From Leptospiraceae bacterium (lineage in GTDB: Bacteria; Spirochaetota; Leptospiria; Leptospirales; Leptospiraceae): a DNA stretch of 64,000 nt. Position numbers and translations under genes: made by a program. Location of the stretch: assembly GCA_022402465.1 (NCBI GenBank), contig JAKRSH010000031.1:1-64000 (forward strand), given 5' to 3'. Numbering within the stretch: position 1 is the first letter of the stretch; each line of letters opens with the position of its first letter. Under the pieces are notes generated by a model. That model saw only the letters and a program-made list of their open reading frames with translations, did no database searches and was not told the origin of the DNA. This document shows positions 37,301 to 46,638 of this stretch, in pieces.

Positions 37301-40300
37301 ATTTTTTATTAAGCATTTATCCAAAGTCCAATGAAGCTTCTGCAAAGGTAGAAGACTTTGGTAAATTTATTCTGTCTAGGTCTCAATTTGAAAACTACCA
37401 ACAGGAAGCTATCTTTCATTTTAATTATGGTAGATCATCACTTTATAGAGCAAATTATAAAAAAGCGATTCAACAATTTACACTCGCATTAAACATTTAC
37501 GAGAAGAAAGAATACTACCAATCACTGACTGCTTATTCTGATTCAAATTCAAAAAATGGCAGTACATCATTCGGAGAAGTAAAACGAAAGCTCGCAATTC
37601 TTAATGCCATGATAGGACTTTGTAAGATGGAATTGGGAGATCACGAAGGTTCTATTGCTCATTTCCAATCTGCAATTTCCCAAAATAGAATAAACAAAGA
37701 AATCGATGAATTGAATCTTTGGAATTCTCTTGCTATAGCTTATCAGAAAACGGGAAGATACAAGGAATCAAGAAATATTTTAGATATAGCGGACAAGGAG
37801 TATGTGGAGAAAAAGTCTCTCTTATCTATATTTGATATTTCAATAACTAAAATATTTTGGAACTTCTTTCTGCCAGATAGCGTTAGGGTTTCAGGAGAAG
37901 GCAGATTTCCTGGAGAATTTCCATTAGATTACAAACGTTTGTTAACAAAAAGTATACGAATCAATAATTTAATTCAAGAAAGAGACTTTATTAAAGCAAT
38001 ATACTTAATTAAAGATCGAGACGATTTCATTCGTTCAGCGGATTTAAAGAAATGGGAAATGGGTGTTTTGGTTACCCAACAATCTTATGCCTTACTTGGC
38101 GAGATTTATTATGAATCAAGAAATTATATGGAAGCATATAATTCATTTGAGAAAATGCAGATTGGTTATCAAAAATCTCAAGCTGCACAGGGGGAAAGGG
38201 TGGCAGTGATTCGAAAGAATTATTCTGCATTTGCGCTCGTTGAAACAGAGGAAAATCCTTCTCTTGCCGCCGAACTTTTACTTAAGAATATCAAGCAACT
38301 TTTAGATCAAAGAAATAATCAGACGAAGTTTTGTCGTGAAAGTTTTGACACTCAAATATGTAATTTACGTTACGTGAAAGGATTTAAGAATTATGAAATA
38401 TTAATGGGTTTAAATTATTATTATCTAGGTGAAATTTCTAATTTTCAAAAAGATAAAATTAAAGCTGTTGAGTATTGGTCCGCTTCCTATCAATATCTTA
38501 AAAATCCAGGCGGTATTGATTCAAGATTTTATATGCTGCCTCAGGATATATTGACTCGAAGAGAAAGGATCCGAAACTTTATTAACCTAGCGAGATTGCA
38601 TCTTCGTCTAGATAATTCAGAAGAGGCTATCAATTCTTTAAAGCTAGCTCGTGAATACTCTTATGAATTTAATTTGGAAAGAGAATCCTTCCTGACGGAG
38701 TTAGTTGAACTCGAATCACAAATTCGATCCAATTCTTTTACAAAAAAATCTATTCCAAGTTTGACAAGACAACTGAATTTAGTAGAAAATAAATGGAAAT
38801 CTTCTAAATTACTTCCATACCAAATTAAAGAGGCAAGCCTCAATAGTTTTTATGATATGAGAATGGGGCTTAGCTATCTTTTGAATCGTGATGGCGAAGT
38901 TCCCTTGCTTAGAGATGAATACCGTTTCCAAAGATTACACCAAGAAGTAATTCAATCCTCATTAGAATTTACTGATTTGAATTTGGACAAATTGTACAAA
39001 GATCATCAGGCAACCTTAAAAAATCTTATCAAATCTCAGTCAACCTGGGAGAGACAATCTCTTGCAAGGAGTAAAACAAATAAAACCCAAGCTAGATATT
39101 CAAGTTTATTGAGAAATTTAAAGCAAATTGAAAATTCTTTATTAAAAGAATTTCCCAAAGAATCTTATTTTCTCCAGTCTTCAATTAAGTCTCGTTATGA
39201 GAATCTCCCTTTGGGAACAATTTCTCTACGTTGTCATAAATTCCATAACTCAATTCATTTATGGATCAGAAAGAACAATAAAACCGAACATTCTGTTCTC
39301 CCAAGTTCAGAAGTTGATTTTTCATTGAATCAAATTTTAAATCCATATAAAGAATTTTCAAGAGCATTTGTTAATCCAGATAATTGTACCGAATTGTACT
39401 CTTCTAAATCAGATTTTCAAAATACTTATCTTATTTCATCAGAAAGAATGGTTCAGGATATTCCCCAGAAAGAAGGACAAGAATGGCGTTATAGAACTTC
39501 TTTTGGCGAAGCTAAGCATAAGTCTGCAGATCGTTTGCAATATTCATCCGAAGAAAATTTAGGACCTAAGCTATTGAATACGGATCTTTACTTCAGCCAA
39601 AACTCTGAAATCAATAATTTGTATCCTATCTTTAGTTATTCAGAGAAGAATGGTTTGAATCTTAGAGAAATTTTCACAAATAAAAATGAACTCTCTGCTT
39701 TAGCAATTCAATCTAATAAAACCAATAAGCAATTTATAGAAAGGCTTAATGATATCCATGATTTATTTTATAGCCTTAGACCTATTAATGTAATTTTCTC
39801 CGAACCATTGGAACTCGATCAGATGAAGAATTTCAAACGAGAAGAATTCCAAGCAAAAGGTTTTATTCTAGGGCTTCTTCCCGACTTGGTGGACAGTAAG
39901 ATTTCCTTAGATAAATACCAAAAGAAGAGAATCCTTGCTATTCAAGAAGAAAGAGCAAAAAACTATGAATCAGCCTACGATAAATATTATTTAGCAAGTA
40001 ATTTTCTAACAGAGGCACAAAAGCAGGCAATCCTTGAAAGTAAATTGGATTTGGCTCGAATTAAAAGGCGTTTGTACTCTGATTATGACCCTGATTATTT
40101 TTATAAAAATATTTTGGAAGAATATAAATCTGACAAAGAGTCTCTTGATAAAATATACAATGTTTTCTTAAGAGATTGCTTTTCGGATAGAACAATTCGT
40201 ATCCGAAGAAATATTTGCGATGCATACTATGTTGAATGGAAGAAAAAGAACTCCTTAGCAAGCAGTGTAGATTTTTATTATAAGATGTACAAAGGCGAGA

Positions 40301-42333
40301 TTAAGAACCTGGACACAGCCCTGGAACTTGCCTTAGGCGATACAGATGACGATGACTATATCCGATATATGCGAATTTCCGATTTATACTTGGAGAATTT
40401 TCTTTTTGATGAATCTAAAAATTTTGCAGAAAAAGCGGGCAAGGTTTCTTCTTCTTCCAGAGAAAGAGCATTCGTAGATTCTCGTTTTCTAGAAATTCAA
40501 TACCATCGTGCTTTCTTAGAGGGTCGAACGGAATTTACCTATGAAACCATTCCGAGCCAAACTAGTTATGCTCTAGGACTCGGACGAAATTGGGACAAAT
40601 TTACAGAAAAAGTAAATTCGGAAACCTTTAAAAAGTTAGGTGATTCTGACAGTATATACGATGAATACCGAAAGAGAATGTACAATAGGTGGAGAGATTG
40701 GGAGTATGGGAAGGAATTTGAATCTGTAGCCTTAATTCCGGATGAGTTGTATGAGGGCGGTTCAGTGCTTTCCAAAATGACTCATTTGAATAGAACCTTA
40801 TACTTTTATTTACTTCAACAATCTTCTAAGCACCAACTTAATTCAGAATCAGATGCACTGATGGACCAACTACTAAAACAAGAGGAAGAAGAGGGTTTCA
40901 ACAATAGATCTTTCGCATACCAACTCTATTACGCTGATCAATTGATACGCAATGGTGAATTAAACTCTGCACTTAAATACATTCGTAACTTTGAGACAAA
41001 ATACGATGCCAACAAAAGTTTTCATCCTTTTTTAGAAAGAAAATACAATTATCTTATCTTTAAATTATCGAGATTCAAAGATGAGATAGTCTTTTTAAAG
41101 AATACTGAGAAATTTATTGAACCAGATGTGAAAACTCTCCTTGGTGCATTTCGTAAAAGTAAGAAAGATGGGCCAGAAAGTTTTGATATTATTTTGAATT
41201 CTTATGTTCAAAGTATTTCTAAGAGAACTAAGGCATTTACTCTTTATGAACGAAATAAATTAGAAGACCTTATGCAATACATGTCTCAGGTAGCATTAGA
41301 ATTTGATAGTTCCGAAGGATTTCTGGATCTTGTTCATTTTCAAGATACATTGAATGCATACAATGAACGATCACTTGGAAATAAATTATTAGTTAAAGAC
41401 CTACCAAAATTCAAATCAATATCTACTCAATTGATGAAAGGTATTCCACCAGGACAAAACCTTCATGTGGTTTCTGATTTTCTAGATAAAACTTATTTAG
41501 TGACAGTTTCTCAAGGTAAGAACAACGGAAGAGTCCTATTCCCAAATAAAAATGAAATACGAAAGGCACTCCGTAAATATAATATTTCTTCTTTGGAAGG
41601 AGGTGAGGAAGCTAGACTACGTGATATAATTGATGATAAATATCGTAATACAATTCGACTCCAGAAAGAAAGTATCAATTATCTCTATCTATCTTCTCAT
41701 CATTTGAAAGCCCCACTTTTACAAAAGGTTGATAACCAAAATTATCTTGTGCAGAATCTATCTTCTTTAGTTGATAATCCTCCTGTAAAGAAATCCTCTT
41801 TATCTTTTCAAAGAGCCAAGATAAAGAAATTTACTCAGACAAATCTATCCGATAAGTCTTACAATGATTTGAAGTCGATTGAAAACTGGGAACTCGCATC
41901 TCTAGACTCAGCCTTGGGCAATGAAATTTCTCTATCCCAAGAAGAATTATTGATGAATACCAAACATGAATTAATTTTTGGTGGAACATCCCTTGTCAAT
42001 TTAGCTAAACAAAAATCAGACCGTAAATCGATTTGGCTAACAAGTTCTAATTATTTAGGACGAGAATACTATCTATCCAATTCTCTAAATCATTCTCTAT
42101 ACTTCCTAGACTCCATACATAAAGGGCCGGGCATTATTTCGATTGAAGATCAATCTGATTTTCCAAATTCATTTTTCTTAAAGAATTTACTTTCCGGTAA
42201 ATCAGAAAAGATGGAACTAAGGTTTCGACTTATGGAAGCAAGAGAAAATCAAAGAATACGATATCCATTTGATAAATATTGGCATGGTTACAGATTGTAC
42301 ACATCTAGTTTTGTCCTAGATGATACGAAATAG
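34330..42333 (+). CDS. Giant lipoprotein: beta-propeller, TPR repeats, CHAT-like modules
   Basis: The 2667-residue protein starts with a signal peptide and lipobox IFSNC (Cys ~15). Residues ~45-330 form a TolB/WD40-like propeller (repeated SPDGSKLVFVS, FPNGEQIVFSSDR, SRDGRQIYFLS, SSDNRFLYYTS), including a calcium-loop-like DTNGNGVLDERD. TPR-type helical repeats run from ~360 to ~1500 (for example FNYGRSSLYRANYKKAIQQF, NSLAIAYQKTGRYKESRNIL). Two later blocks (~1600-1860 and ~2370-2667) have a CHAT-protease layout: a strand pair, a TYLISS or INYLYLSS block, and for the second a terminal PFDKYWHGYRLY, but I cannot find the catalytic His and Cys. ATG 34330 is preceded by AAGGA; the in-frame TTG 34309 is weaker. 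Coupling to the DUF1318 and AsmA-like genes suggests a shared envelope role. Confidence 0.75.
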   Translation: MLRLVFFVLIFSNCVLFQKSLKIKPIPFHYQEISKNFFNPKNDKPFPLTIQRGNNLYNTTTADGRFLFYATNKEGNFDIWFRDLNSSIVVPVTEHPSQELKPAISPDGSKLVFVSEQYDSEGDILLLEMDPNEWVESILKGKRFVDQDFKVLTNPDWKNSNRQQKVIDTDPAWFPNGEQIVFSSDRFSPGTQNLILLDLSQKNEMTQLTINGGTSPFVSRDGRQIYFLSYMDSTNGEIYRLDINSGKIFPITKNGFLNFSPSISSDNRFLYYTSIRKDTNGNGVLDERDNSYIVRRDLNSGNEKFLSSGDNSIFDTRYSDFNGGSILFSAAFYNSINIYFIPYTGSIPKQSNIIDQYNYALEYANSKSEARYFLALDSVELFFESDPLYSIYRARIDHKRMEFYQNNRSFAKLEKLRTAMRDRPLVSDSLSIAYALAQESKSSLISQIQGIDGLIKRLDSLGSSKDYSQEKASLLHLRVELQEKNKDFQSARQTLLIIQNLYPNYHLIRDIRNKSGQYEFLPDSVALPKYYKESILAYESAIQNDTSINSLMKLEMKDLLSDWEKKVFQDKSYKEAITLVTKMEENPENPLQSTIFKSYVSFLKAKAFRSMRNLNESSSILDTLIPIPQNLELDPPGQKSVFEYPEFIKIYKNPALSYIHLIRYSNAQDQGNGTLALRNLRIFMEFYDPLVSPELKEEEFSRLFLYWENKAIEYERIGDLRQAAVHYYFNNLGMSLAKSKNISVEKFYGNYAVYYQRKMLETIFTYGRELRQKEEAAFLNQLNILGEGKLNIIGNLSDTVSLIDKVPIPFLDKLKLLGDFRDLQNKDVLHENATSLADLYFNFHLEKNRPYLNLAVVYGYAYYLINRAVINETALYKNNAMSPGKKQQILENFKKAEYELRWILFSDPTFPDAYQLLGWLYQYIDIIKTKRLDQEGITEEERYDSLYAKHFPEKNFEENVELYSQILEFLGKEYKNKKVLSDLNLNLGNNYFLLSIYPKSNEASAKVEDFGKFILSRSQFENYQQEAIFHFNYGRSSLYRANYKKAIQQFTLALNIYEKKEYYQSLTAYSDSNSKNGSTSFGEVKRKLAILNAMIGLCKMELGDHEGSIAHFQSAISQNRINKEIDELNLWNSLAIAYQKTGRYKESRNILDIADKEYVEKKSLLSIFDISITKIFWNFFLPDSVRVSGEGRFPGEFPLDYKRLLTKSIRINNLIQERDFIKAIYLIKDRDDFIRSADLKKWEMGVLVTQQSYALLGEIYYESRNYMEAYNSFEKMQIGYQKSQAAQGERVAVIRKNYSAFALVETEENPSLAAELLLKNIKQLLDQRNNQTKFCRESFDTQICNLRYVKGFKNYEILMGLNYYYLGEISNFQKDKIKAVEYWSASYQYLKNPGGIDSRFYMLPQDILTRRERIRNFINLARLHLRLDNSEEAINSLKLAREYSYEFNLERESFLTELVELESQIRSNSFTKKSIPSLTRQLNLVENKWKSSKLLPYQIKEASLNSFYDMRMGLSYLLNRDGEVPLLRDEYRFQRLHQEVIQSSLEFTDLNLDKLYKDHQATLKNLIKSQSTWERQSLARSKTNKTQARYSSLLRNLKQIENSLLKEFPKESYFLQSSIKSRYENLPLGTISLRCHKFHNSIHLWIRKNNKTEHSVLPSSEVDFSLNQILNPYKEFSRAFVNPDNCTELYSSKSDFQNTYLISSERMVQDIPQKEGQEWRYRTSFGEAKHKSADRLQYSSEENLGPKLLNTDLYFSQNSEINNLYPIFSYSEKNGLNLREIFTNKNELSALAIQSNKTNKQFIERLNDIHDLFYSLRPINVIFSEPLELDQMKNFKREEFQAKGFILGLLPDLVDSKISLDKYQKKRILAIQEERAKNYESAYDKYYLASNFLTEAQKQAILESKLDLARIKRRLYSDYDPDYFYKNILEEYKSDKESLDKIYNVFLRDCFSDRTIRIRRNICDAYYVEWKKKNSLASSVDFYYKMYKGEIKNLDTALELALGDTDDDDYIRYMRISDLYLENFLFDESKNFAEKAGKVSSSSRERAFVDSRFLEIQYHRAFLEGRTEFTYETIPSQTSYALGLGRNWDKFTEKVNSETFKKLGDSDSIYDEYRKRMYNRWRDWEYGKEFESVALIPDELYEGGSVLSKMTHLNRTLYFYLLQQSSKHQLNSESDALMDQLLKQEEEEGFNNRSFAYQLYYADQLIRNGELNSALKYIRNFETKYDANKSFHPFLERKYNYLIFKLSRFKDEIVFLKNTEKFIEPDVKTLLGAFRKSKKDGPESFDIILNSYVQSISKRTKAFTLYERNKLEDLMQYMSQVALEFDSSEGFLDLVHFQDTLNAYNERSLGNKLLVKDLPKFKSISTQLMKGIPPGQNLHVVSDFLDKTYLVTVSQGKNNGRVLFPNKNEIRKALRKYNISSLEGGEEARLRDIIDDKYRNTIRLQKESINYLYLSSHHLKAPLLQKVDNQNYLVQNLSSLVDNPPVKKSSLSFQRAKIKKFTQTNLSDKSYNDLKSIENWELASLDSALGNEISLSQEELLMNTKHELIFGGTSLVNLAKQKSDRKSIWLTSSNYLGREYYLSNSLNHSLYFLDSIHKGPGIISIEDQSDFPNSFFLKNLLSGKSEKMELRFRLMEARENQRIRYPFDKYWHGYRLYTSSFVLDDTK

Positions 42334-42346
42334 ATTTTATTAAAGA

Positions 42347-43357
42347 TTAATCTTCTGCAAGAATTTTCTCTTTTTCTTCTTTAGATAGAGACTCATAGGA
42401 TTTAACCAAGTTATGAAAGATTGAGAAATTCCCATTTGCTTTTTGGAATTGAGCTTCAAAAAATTTTCCGCCCGATTTGTATCTTAGGGCTCCTATAAAA
42501 TCCTCATTGTTCCAATCTTTTTCCATAAATTTTTGTTGAACTTTCTTAGGAATGTAGTTATCACGGATCGCTTTAGCTTTGAAGGATGATATGATTTCAA
42601 ATTTTTGTTTCAACTTTACTTCATCAGTATGACTTGATTCATATATGGATTTCAATTGATTTGCAGTATCGATTATGAGTGCAAAAGATTTCAATCTCTT
42701 TGATTTTTTATCATACCAATCTAAATAATCAGGATCAGATTTATTTTTATAATAAAGCTCCACTGCTTTTCTTTCTACAAATTCAGCATAGGATTCATTA
42801 AAGGTTGAATCACCAGGCAAATAATAAGTAGCGTGTGCCATTTCATGGAAGACTAGACCTGCGAGATCGGGTTTACTCCATTCCAGTTGTGGAGAAAACA
42901 CTGGGTCGGATAACCAACCAAGTGTGGAATATCCTCCTGTAACTCTAAGCCGTGTATCGAGTCCTAGTTGTTTTAGATTCTTTTCCTCTTCCATGGCTAG
43001 GCTCATATCAAAGTATCCTTTGTAAGGAACTTCACCTGCAATGGGGAACCACCATGTATATGATTTGAATTCAAGAGGGTAGCTTGCACTCACATTCCAG
43101 CCAACTTCTTTTCGATTGAGTTTAACAAAATATTCAAAACCTGAATCGCTGGAAAGAGCAACATGTTCCACACCAAAACTCTTAATTTCTTGGATGAATT
43201 CCAGTGATTGAATTGTAGGATCATCCTCTGTTCGATTCTGGATAATATCTAAGATTTTCTGGCGAGACCAGATTTGGTGGATTTGTTCCTTTCCTAAATG
43301 ACTTAGGTAACCAATACAATTCGTAAGAAAAAATAAGATAAAAATAAAAATCTTCAT
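42347..43357 (-). CDS. Putative aminopeptidase lipoprotein (zinc, HExxH-like)
   Basis: The 336-residue protein starts with a signal peptide ending in the lipobox FFLTNC (Cys ~14). It matches the 'putative aminopeptidase' family (PF10023-like) by GYFDMSLAMEEEKNLKQLGLDTRLRVTGGYSTLGWLSDP followed by the zinc motif HEMAH and a downstream NESYAEFVE carrying the third ligand Glu. In the family the HExxH Glu is the catalytic base; here it is the E of H-E-M-A-H. The frame stays open 104 codons further upstream, but that part overlaps the htrA gene and has no signal features, so ATG 43357 is chosen. It ends 13 bp from the convergent giant-lipoprotein gene. Confidence 0.75.
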   Translation of the reverse strand: MKIFIFILFFLTNCIGYLSHLGKEQIHQIWSRQKILDIIQNRTEDDPTIQSLEFIQEIKSFGVEHVALSSDSGFEYFVKLNRKEVGWNVSASYPLEFKSYTWWFPIAGEVPYKGYFDMSLAMEEEKNLKQLGLDTRLRVTGGYSTLGWLSDPVFSPQLEWSKPDLAGLVFHEMAHATYYLPGDSTFNESYAEFVERKAVELYYKNKSDPDYLDWYDKKSKRLKSFALIIDTANQLKSIYESSHTDEVKLKQKFEIISSFKAKAIRDNYIPKKVQQKFMEKDWNNEDFIGALRYKSGGKFFEAQFQKANGNFSIFHNLVKSYESLSKEEKEKILAED

Positions 43358-43411
43358 AATTGAATTTAAAAAATTTACACCGATATACCTTTCCCTAATC
43401 TGGAACAGTAG

Positions 43412-44533
43412 ATGGTCCAAAATAGTAAAATACCTCGGATAGTCTATATAAATCTCATCCTTATCTTTACGGTTTTGGGAGCAATTTTTTTTCCTGAACT
43501 TAGAGATGCGATCAGTCATTTTACTGCCTCTTCCCGTCCGATTCCACCTCGCAAGCAAATGCAAGCTGTATATTTGCAGAACTCTTTTCGGAATGTCTAC
43601 CAAATCGCTCAGAAGTCCGTTGTTTCCATTCGTACGAAAAAAACGGAAATGATCCACAATCCCTACCATTATTTTGACAACAAAGAAGAAACAATATCAT
43701 CGGTGGGTAGTGGTTTTCTTATAGATCCGAGGGGATTTATTGTTACGAATTATCATGTTATACGATCTGCCGAAATAATAGAAGTAATCCTTCACAATGG
43801 AAGAGTCGCTCCAGCAAGATTTGTTGGAAGTCATGAAAGAGCTGACATTGCTCTCTTAAAAATCCAAGAAGCTGATGACTATGAATATGCGTCTCTAGGT
43901 GACTCTGATGAAGTAGAAGTGGGTGACTGGGCTATTGCGGTAGGATCTCCCTATGGTCTTGAGAAAACTTTTACAGTGGGAGTTGTCTCCGCCAGATCCA
44001 GAGAAGACCTAGACGAGACTGGACAGACTCATATCCAAACTGACACAGCAATCAATCCAGGGTCTAGCGGTGGTCCACTTCTCAACATATATGGCGAGGT
44101 CATTGGTATCAATCGTATGATTCGATCGGCATCAGGTGAATCAGCTGGAATTGGTTTTGCTATTCCTATCAACTATGCCAAAAAAGTTCTGAAGACCATA
44201 GAAGCAAATGTAGGAGTGAATATTCGCCCTGCTATGTTAGGTGTTGTTGCAACCATTCCAATTCCACATCACAGAGAAGCGCTTAGTATTCCTGCCCAAG
44301 AACTTGGAGTATTGATTTATGATATAGAGCCTAAGTCTTCTGCTGACTTTGGAGGCTTGGAGAAATTTGATTTTATTCGTATGGCCAACGGTTCTATCAT
44401 TCGAAACACCAATGATTTGAGAGAACAAGTAAGTCTCGCTGGTCTAGGCGGGAAGCTTCGTTTAAATATAATTAGGCGTTCTAAGATTCAAGAAATAGAT
44501 ATAAAATTAATAGATAAGCAGTATTACGAATGA
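43412..44533 (+). CDS. HtrA/DegP-type serine protease
   Basis: The 373-residue protease has an N-terminal membrane anchor (~10-29), a trypsin-like domain with His115 (NYHV), Asp145 (RADIALLK) and Ser219 (PGSSGGPL), and one C-terminal PDZ domain (~265-365). HtrA proteases degrade or refold damaged envelope proteins in the periplasm. It has a single PDZ, as in DegS, rather than two as in DegP, and it remains anchored, so a regulatory protease role is possible. The last four bases overlap the aminotransferase start (ATGA). It is divergent from the aminopeptidase lipoprotein with only about 54 bp between the start codons. Confidence 0.93.
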   Translation: MVQNSKIPRIVYINLILIFTVLGAIFFPELRDAISHFTASSRPIPPRKQMQAVYLQNSFRNVYQIAQKSVVSIRTKKTEMIHNPYHYFDNKEETISSVGSGFLIDPRGFIVTNYHVIRSAEIIEVILHNGRVAPARFVGSHERADIALLKIQEADDYEYASLGDSDEVEVGDWAIAVGSPYGLEKTFTVGVVSARSREDLDETGQTHIQTDTAINPGSSGGPLLNIYGEVIGINRMIRSASGESAGIGFAIPINYAKKVLKTIEANVGVNIRPAMLGVVATIPIPHHREALSIPAQELGVLIYDIEPKSSADFGGLEKFDFIRMANGSIIRNTNDLREQVSLAGLGGKLRLNIIRRSKIQEIDIKLIDKQYYE

Positions 44534-45834
44534 GAAGAAATATAGTTCACTCCGGTGCCGATGCATTAATCTATGAGATTAGGCAGATTGTTGGTTTAGC
44601 AAAGTCGATAGAATCCTTGGGAGTCACTATCACTTGGGAAAATATTGGTGATCCTGTTCAGAAAGGAGAAGCTATTGTTCCTTGGATGAAAGAAATCATC
44701 AAGGATCTGGTTGATGTTGATAGATCTTGGGGTTACACAGCAACTCAGGGAGACATAGATACTAGGAAATTTCTTGCAGATCGAGTCAACGAACGAGGCG
44801 GTGCTAAAATCACGGGGGATGATATTTTCTTTTTCAATGGTCTTGGTGATGCTGTTGCAAAAATCTTTGGATTCATGAGAAGAGAAGCTAGAATCATAGG
44901 ACCAAGCCCTGCTTATTCAACTCTTTCTTCAGCAGAAGCTGCGCACAGTGGTTACGAGCACCTAACCTATGATTTGTTGCCAGAGCAGGGATGGATGCCA
45001 GATCTACAAGATATAGAAAATAAAATTCGTTACAATGATTCTATAGCAGGGATTTTACTAATCAATCCCGATAATCCAACAGGAGCAGTTTATCCGAAGG
45101 AAGTAATTCATGAGATTGTAAAAATCTGTGAAAAGTATGACTGCGTCTTAATCTGTGATGAGACCTATGCACATGTAAATTATTCTGACACAGGCTCTAT
45201 TCATTTGTCCGAAGTAATAGGTGACAAAGTCTGCGGTATGGCACTTAGATCTATCTCTAAAGAATTTCCTTGGCCAGGAGCGAGGTGCGGTTGGTTGGAA
45301 GTGTTCAATCGCAAGAATGATCCAATTTTTGATCGATATATTAAATCCTTGTTAGATGCCAAAATGCTGGAAGTTTGCTCAACTACTCTTCCACAACTTT
45401 CTATTCCTAAGGTTTATTCACATCCAAATTTCATTTCACATTTAAAGACTCGAAATGAGAAATTCAAGAAACGTGCTCATACTGCCACTTCGTATTTCGA
45501 TGGCATGGAAGGAGTGCAAGTAGTTGAACCCAAGGGTGCATTCTACTTAACGGTATACTTCCCTGATGGAAGTTTAAATAATAAAATGAGCTTGCCAATT
45601 GCAAATAAAAAGGTACAAGATTTTGTCGAGCCTCTCTTAGCATCTGCAAAGGTCGATAGAAGATTGGTTCTTTATCTTCTTGCAGCTACTGGTATTTGTG
45701 TCGTTCCCTTATCTTCTTTCTGCTGTGATAAGTCTGGTTTTCGAGTTACCTTATTAGAAGAAGACGAGGAAAAATTCAATTGGATATTTAAAACCCTTAG
45801 AGATTCAATTAAACAATATTTGGAGTCTACTTAA
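44530..45834 (+). CDS. Pyridoxal-phosphate aminotransferase, class I/II
   Basis: The 434-residue protein has class I/II aminotransferase motifs: NPDNPTGAVYP near residue 178, the cofactor-contact CDETYAHVNYS near 215, and the PLP lysine in RSISKEFPWPGARCGW near 239-254. It would transfer an amino group between an amino acid and a 2-oxo acid; the substrate is not readable from the sequence. It is longer than typical AspC/AlaT-type enzymes, with an insertion before the C-terminal domain. Its start overlaps the htrA stop and its stop is directly followed by the murI TTG, so translation is coupled through the set. Confidence 0.88.
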   Translation: MRRNIVHSGADALIYEIRQIVGLAKSIESLGVTITWENIGDPVQKGEAIVPWMKEIIKDLVDVDRSWGYTATQGDIDTRKFLADRVNERGGAKITGDDIFFFNGLGDAVAKIFGFMRREARIIGPSPAYSTLSSAEAAHSGYEHLTYDLLPEQGWMPDLQDIENKIRYNDSIAGILLINPDNPTGAVYPKEVIHEIVKICEKYDCVLICDETYAHVNYSDTGSIHLSEVIGDKVCGMALRSISKEFPWPGARCGWLEVFNRKNDPIFDRYIKSLLDAKMLEVCSTTLPQLSIPKVYSHPNFISHLKTRNEKFKKRAHTATSYFDGMEGVQVVEPKGAFYLTVYFPDGSLNNKMSLPIANKKVQDFVEPLLASAKVDRRLVLYLLAATGICVVPLSSFCCDKSGFRVTLLEEDEEKFNWIFKTLRDSIKQYLEST

Positions 45835-46638
45835 TTGGGCGAAAATCCAAGATTCAAAATTGGAATCACAGATTCTGGTTTCGGTGGACTCAGTATGGTT
45901 GCTGAGTTCCAAAGGTTTTATCCTGATGTGGAAATAATTTATTTCGCAGACTTGAAGAATGCTCCTTATGGTGAGAAGCATAAGTCTCAAGTGCAAAAAT
46001 TAGTTCAGGAATGTGCTGATCTATTATTGATTCAGGGTGTAGCTGCTATCTTGCTCGCTTGTAATACGGCAACTTCTGTAGCTGTGGAAAGCCTCAGAAC
46101 TTATTTATCCATACCAGTCTTTGGAATGGAACCAGCTATTAAACCTGCTTTAGCGTCCTCTGAACAAGAAAAAGTTTTAGTTTTAGCCACTCCACTTACA
46201 CTTAAAGAAGATCGGTTTCTTTCCTTAAAGAATAAAGTTGATCCTATGAATCGAGTTATTGCTGTATCATGTCCTGGTTTATCTAAATTGATTGATCAAC
46301 AGAGAATCCAAGAAGCAATTCAATATGTTCAAGATATTATTTCAGAGCAAGATCTAGAAAATGTTCATTCTGTTGTTCTAGGTTGCACTCATTATATTTT
46401 TTTAAAAAATAAATTGCAAGAATTGAATCCACAGCTACATTTTTATGATGGAAATTCTGGAACCCTAAACCACATAGCAAAGACATTTCATCTTTCTCAA
46501 GATAATAAAGTAAAGAGTGATCTCGCTCAGATACCAAGATGGAAATTTATTACAAATATTGATCAATCTAAAAATGAAGAGATAGCAGTTTCATGGATGA
46601 ATCAATTTCAGAACCAAAACTATACAAGGGCAATATGA
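45835..46638 (+). CDS. murI: Glutamate racemase MurI
   Basis: The 267-residue enzyme supplies D-glutamate for peptidoglycan. It has the two catalytic cysteines, Cys76 in LLACNTAT and Cys184 in LGCTHYIF, with TDSGFGG (~12-18) forming part of the substrate site. The length is normal. The start is TTG at 45835, immediately after the TAA of the aminotransferase gene, and the stop overlaps the ATG of purM (ATGA). No independent ribosome-binding site is needed if translation is coupled. Confidence 0.95.
   Translation: MGENPRFKIGITDSGFGGLSMVAEFQRFYPDVEIIYFADLKNAPYGEKHKSQVQKLVQECADLLLIQGVAAILLACNTATSVAVESLRTYLSIPVFGMEPAIKPALASSEQEKVLVLATPLTLKEDRFLSLKNKVDPMNRVIAVSCPGLSKLIDQQRIQEAIQYVQDIISEQDLENVHSVVLGCTHYIFLKNKLQELNPQLHFYDGNSGTLNHIAKTFHLSQDNKVKSDLAQIPRWKFITNIDQSKNEEIAVSWMNQFQNQNYTRAI

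Noticed and set aside
43358-43669. N-terminal extension of the aminopeptidase lipoprotein
   Set aside because: It overlaps the htrA coding region and would bury the signal peptide and lipobox 104 residues inside the protein.
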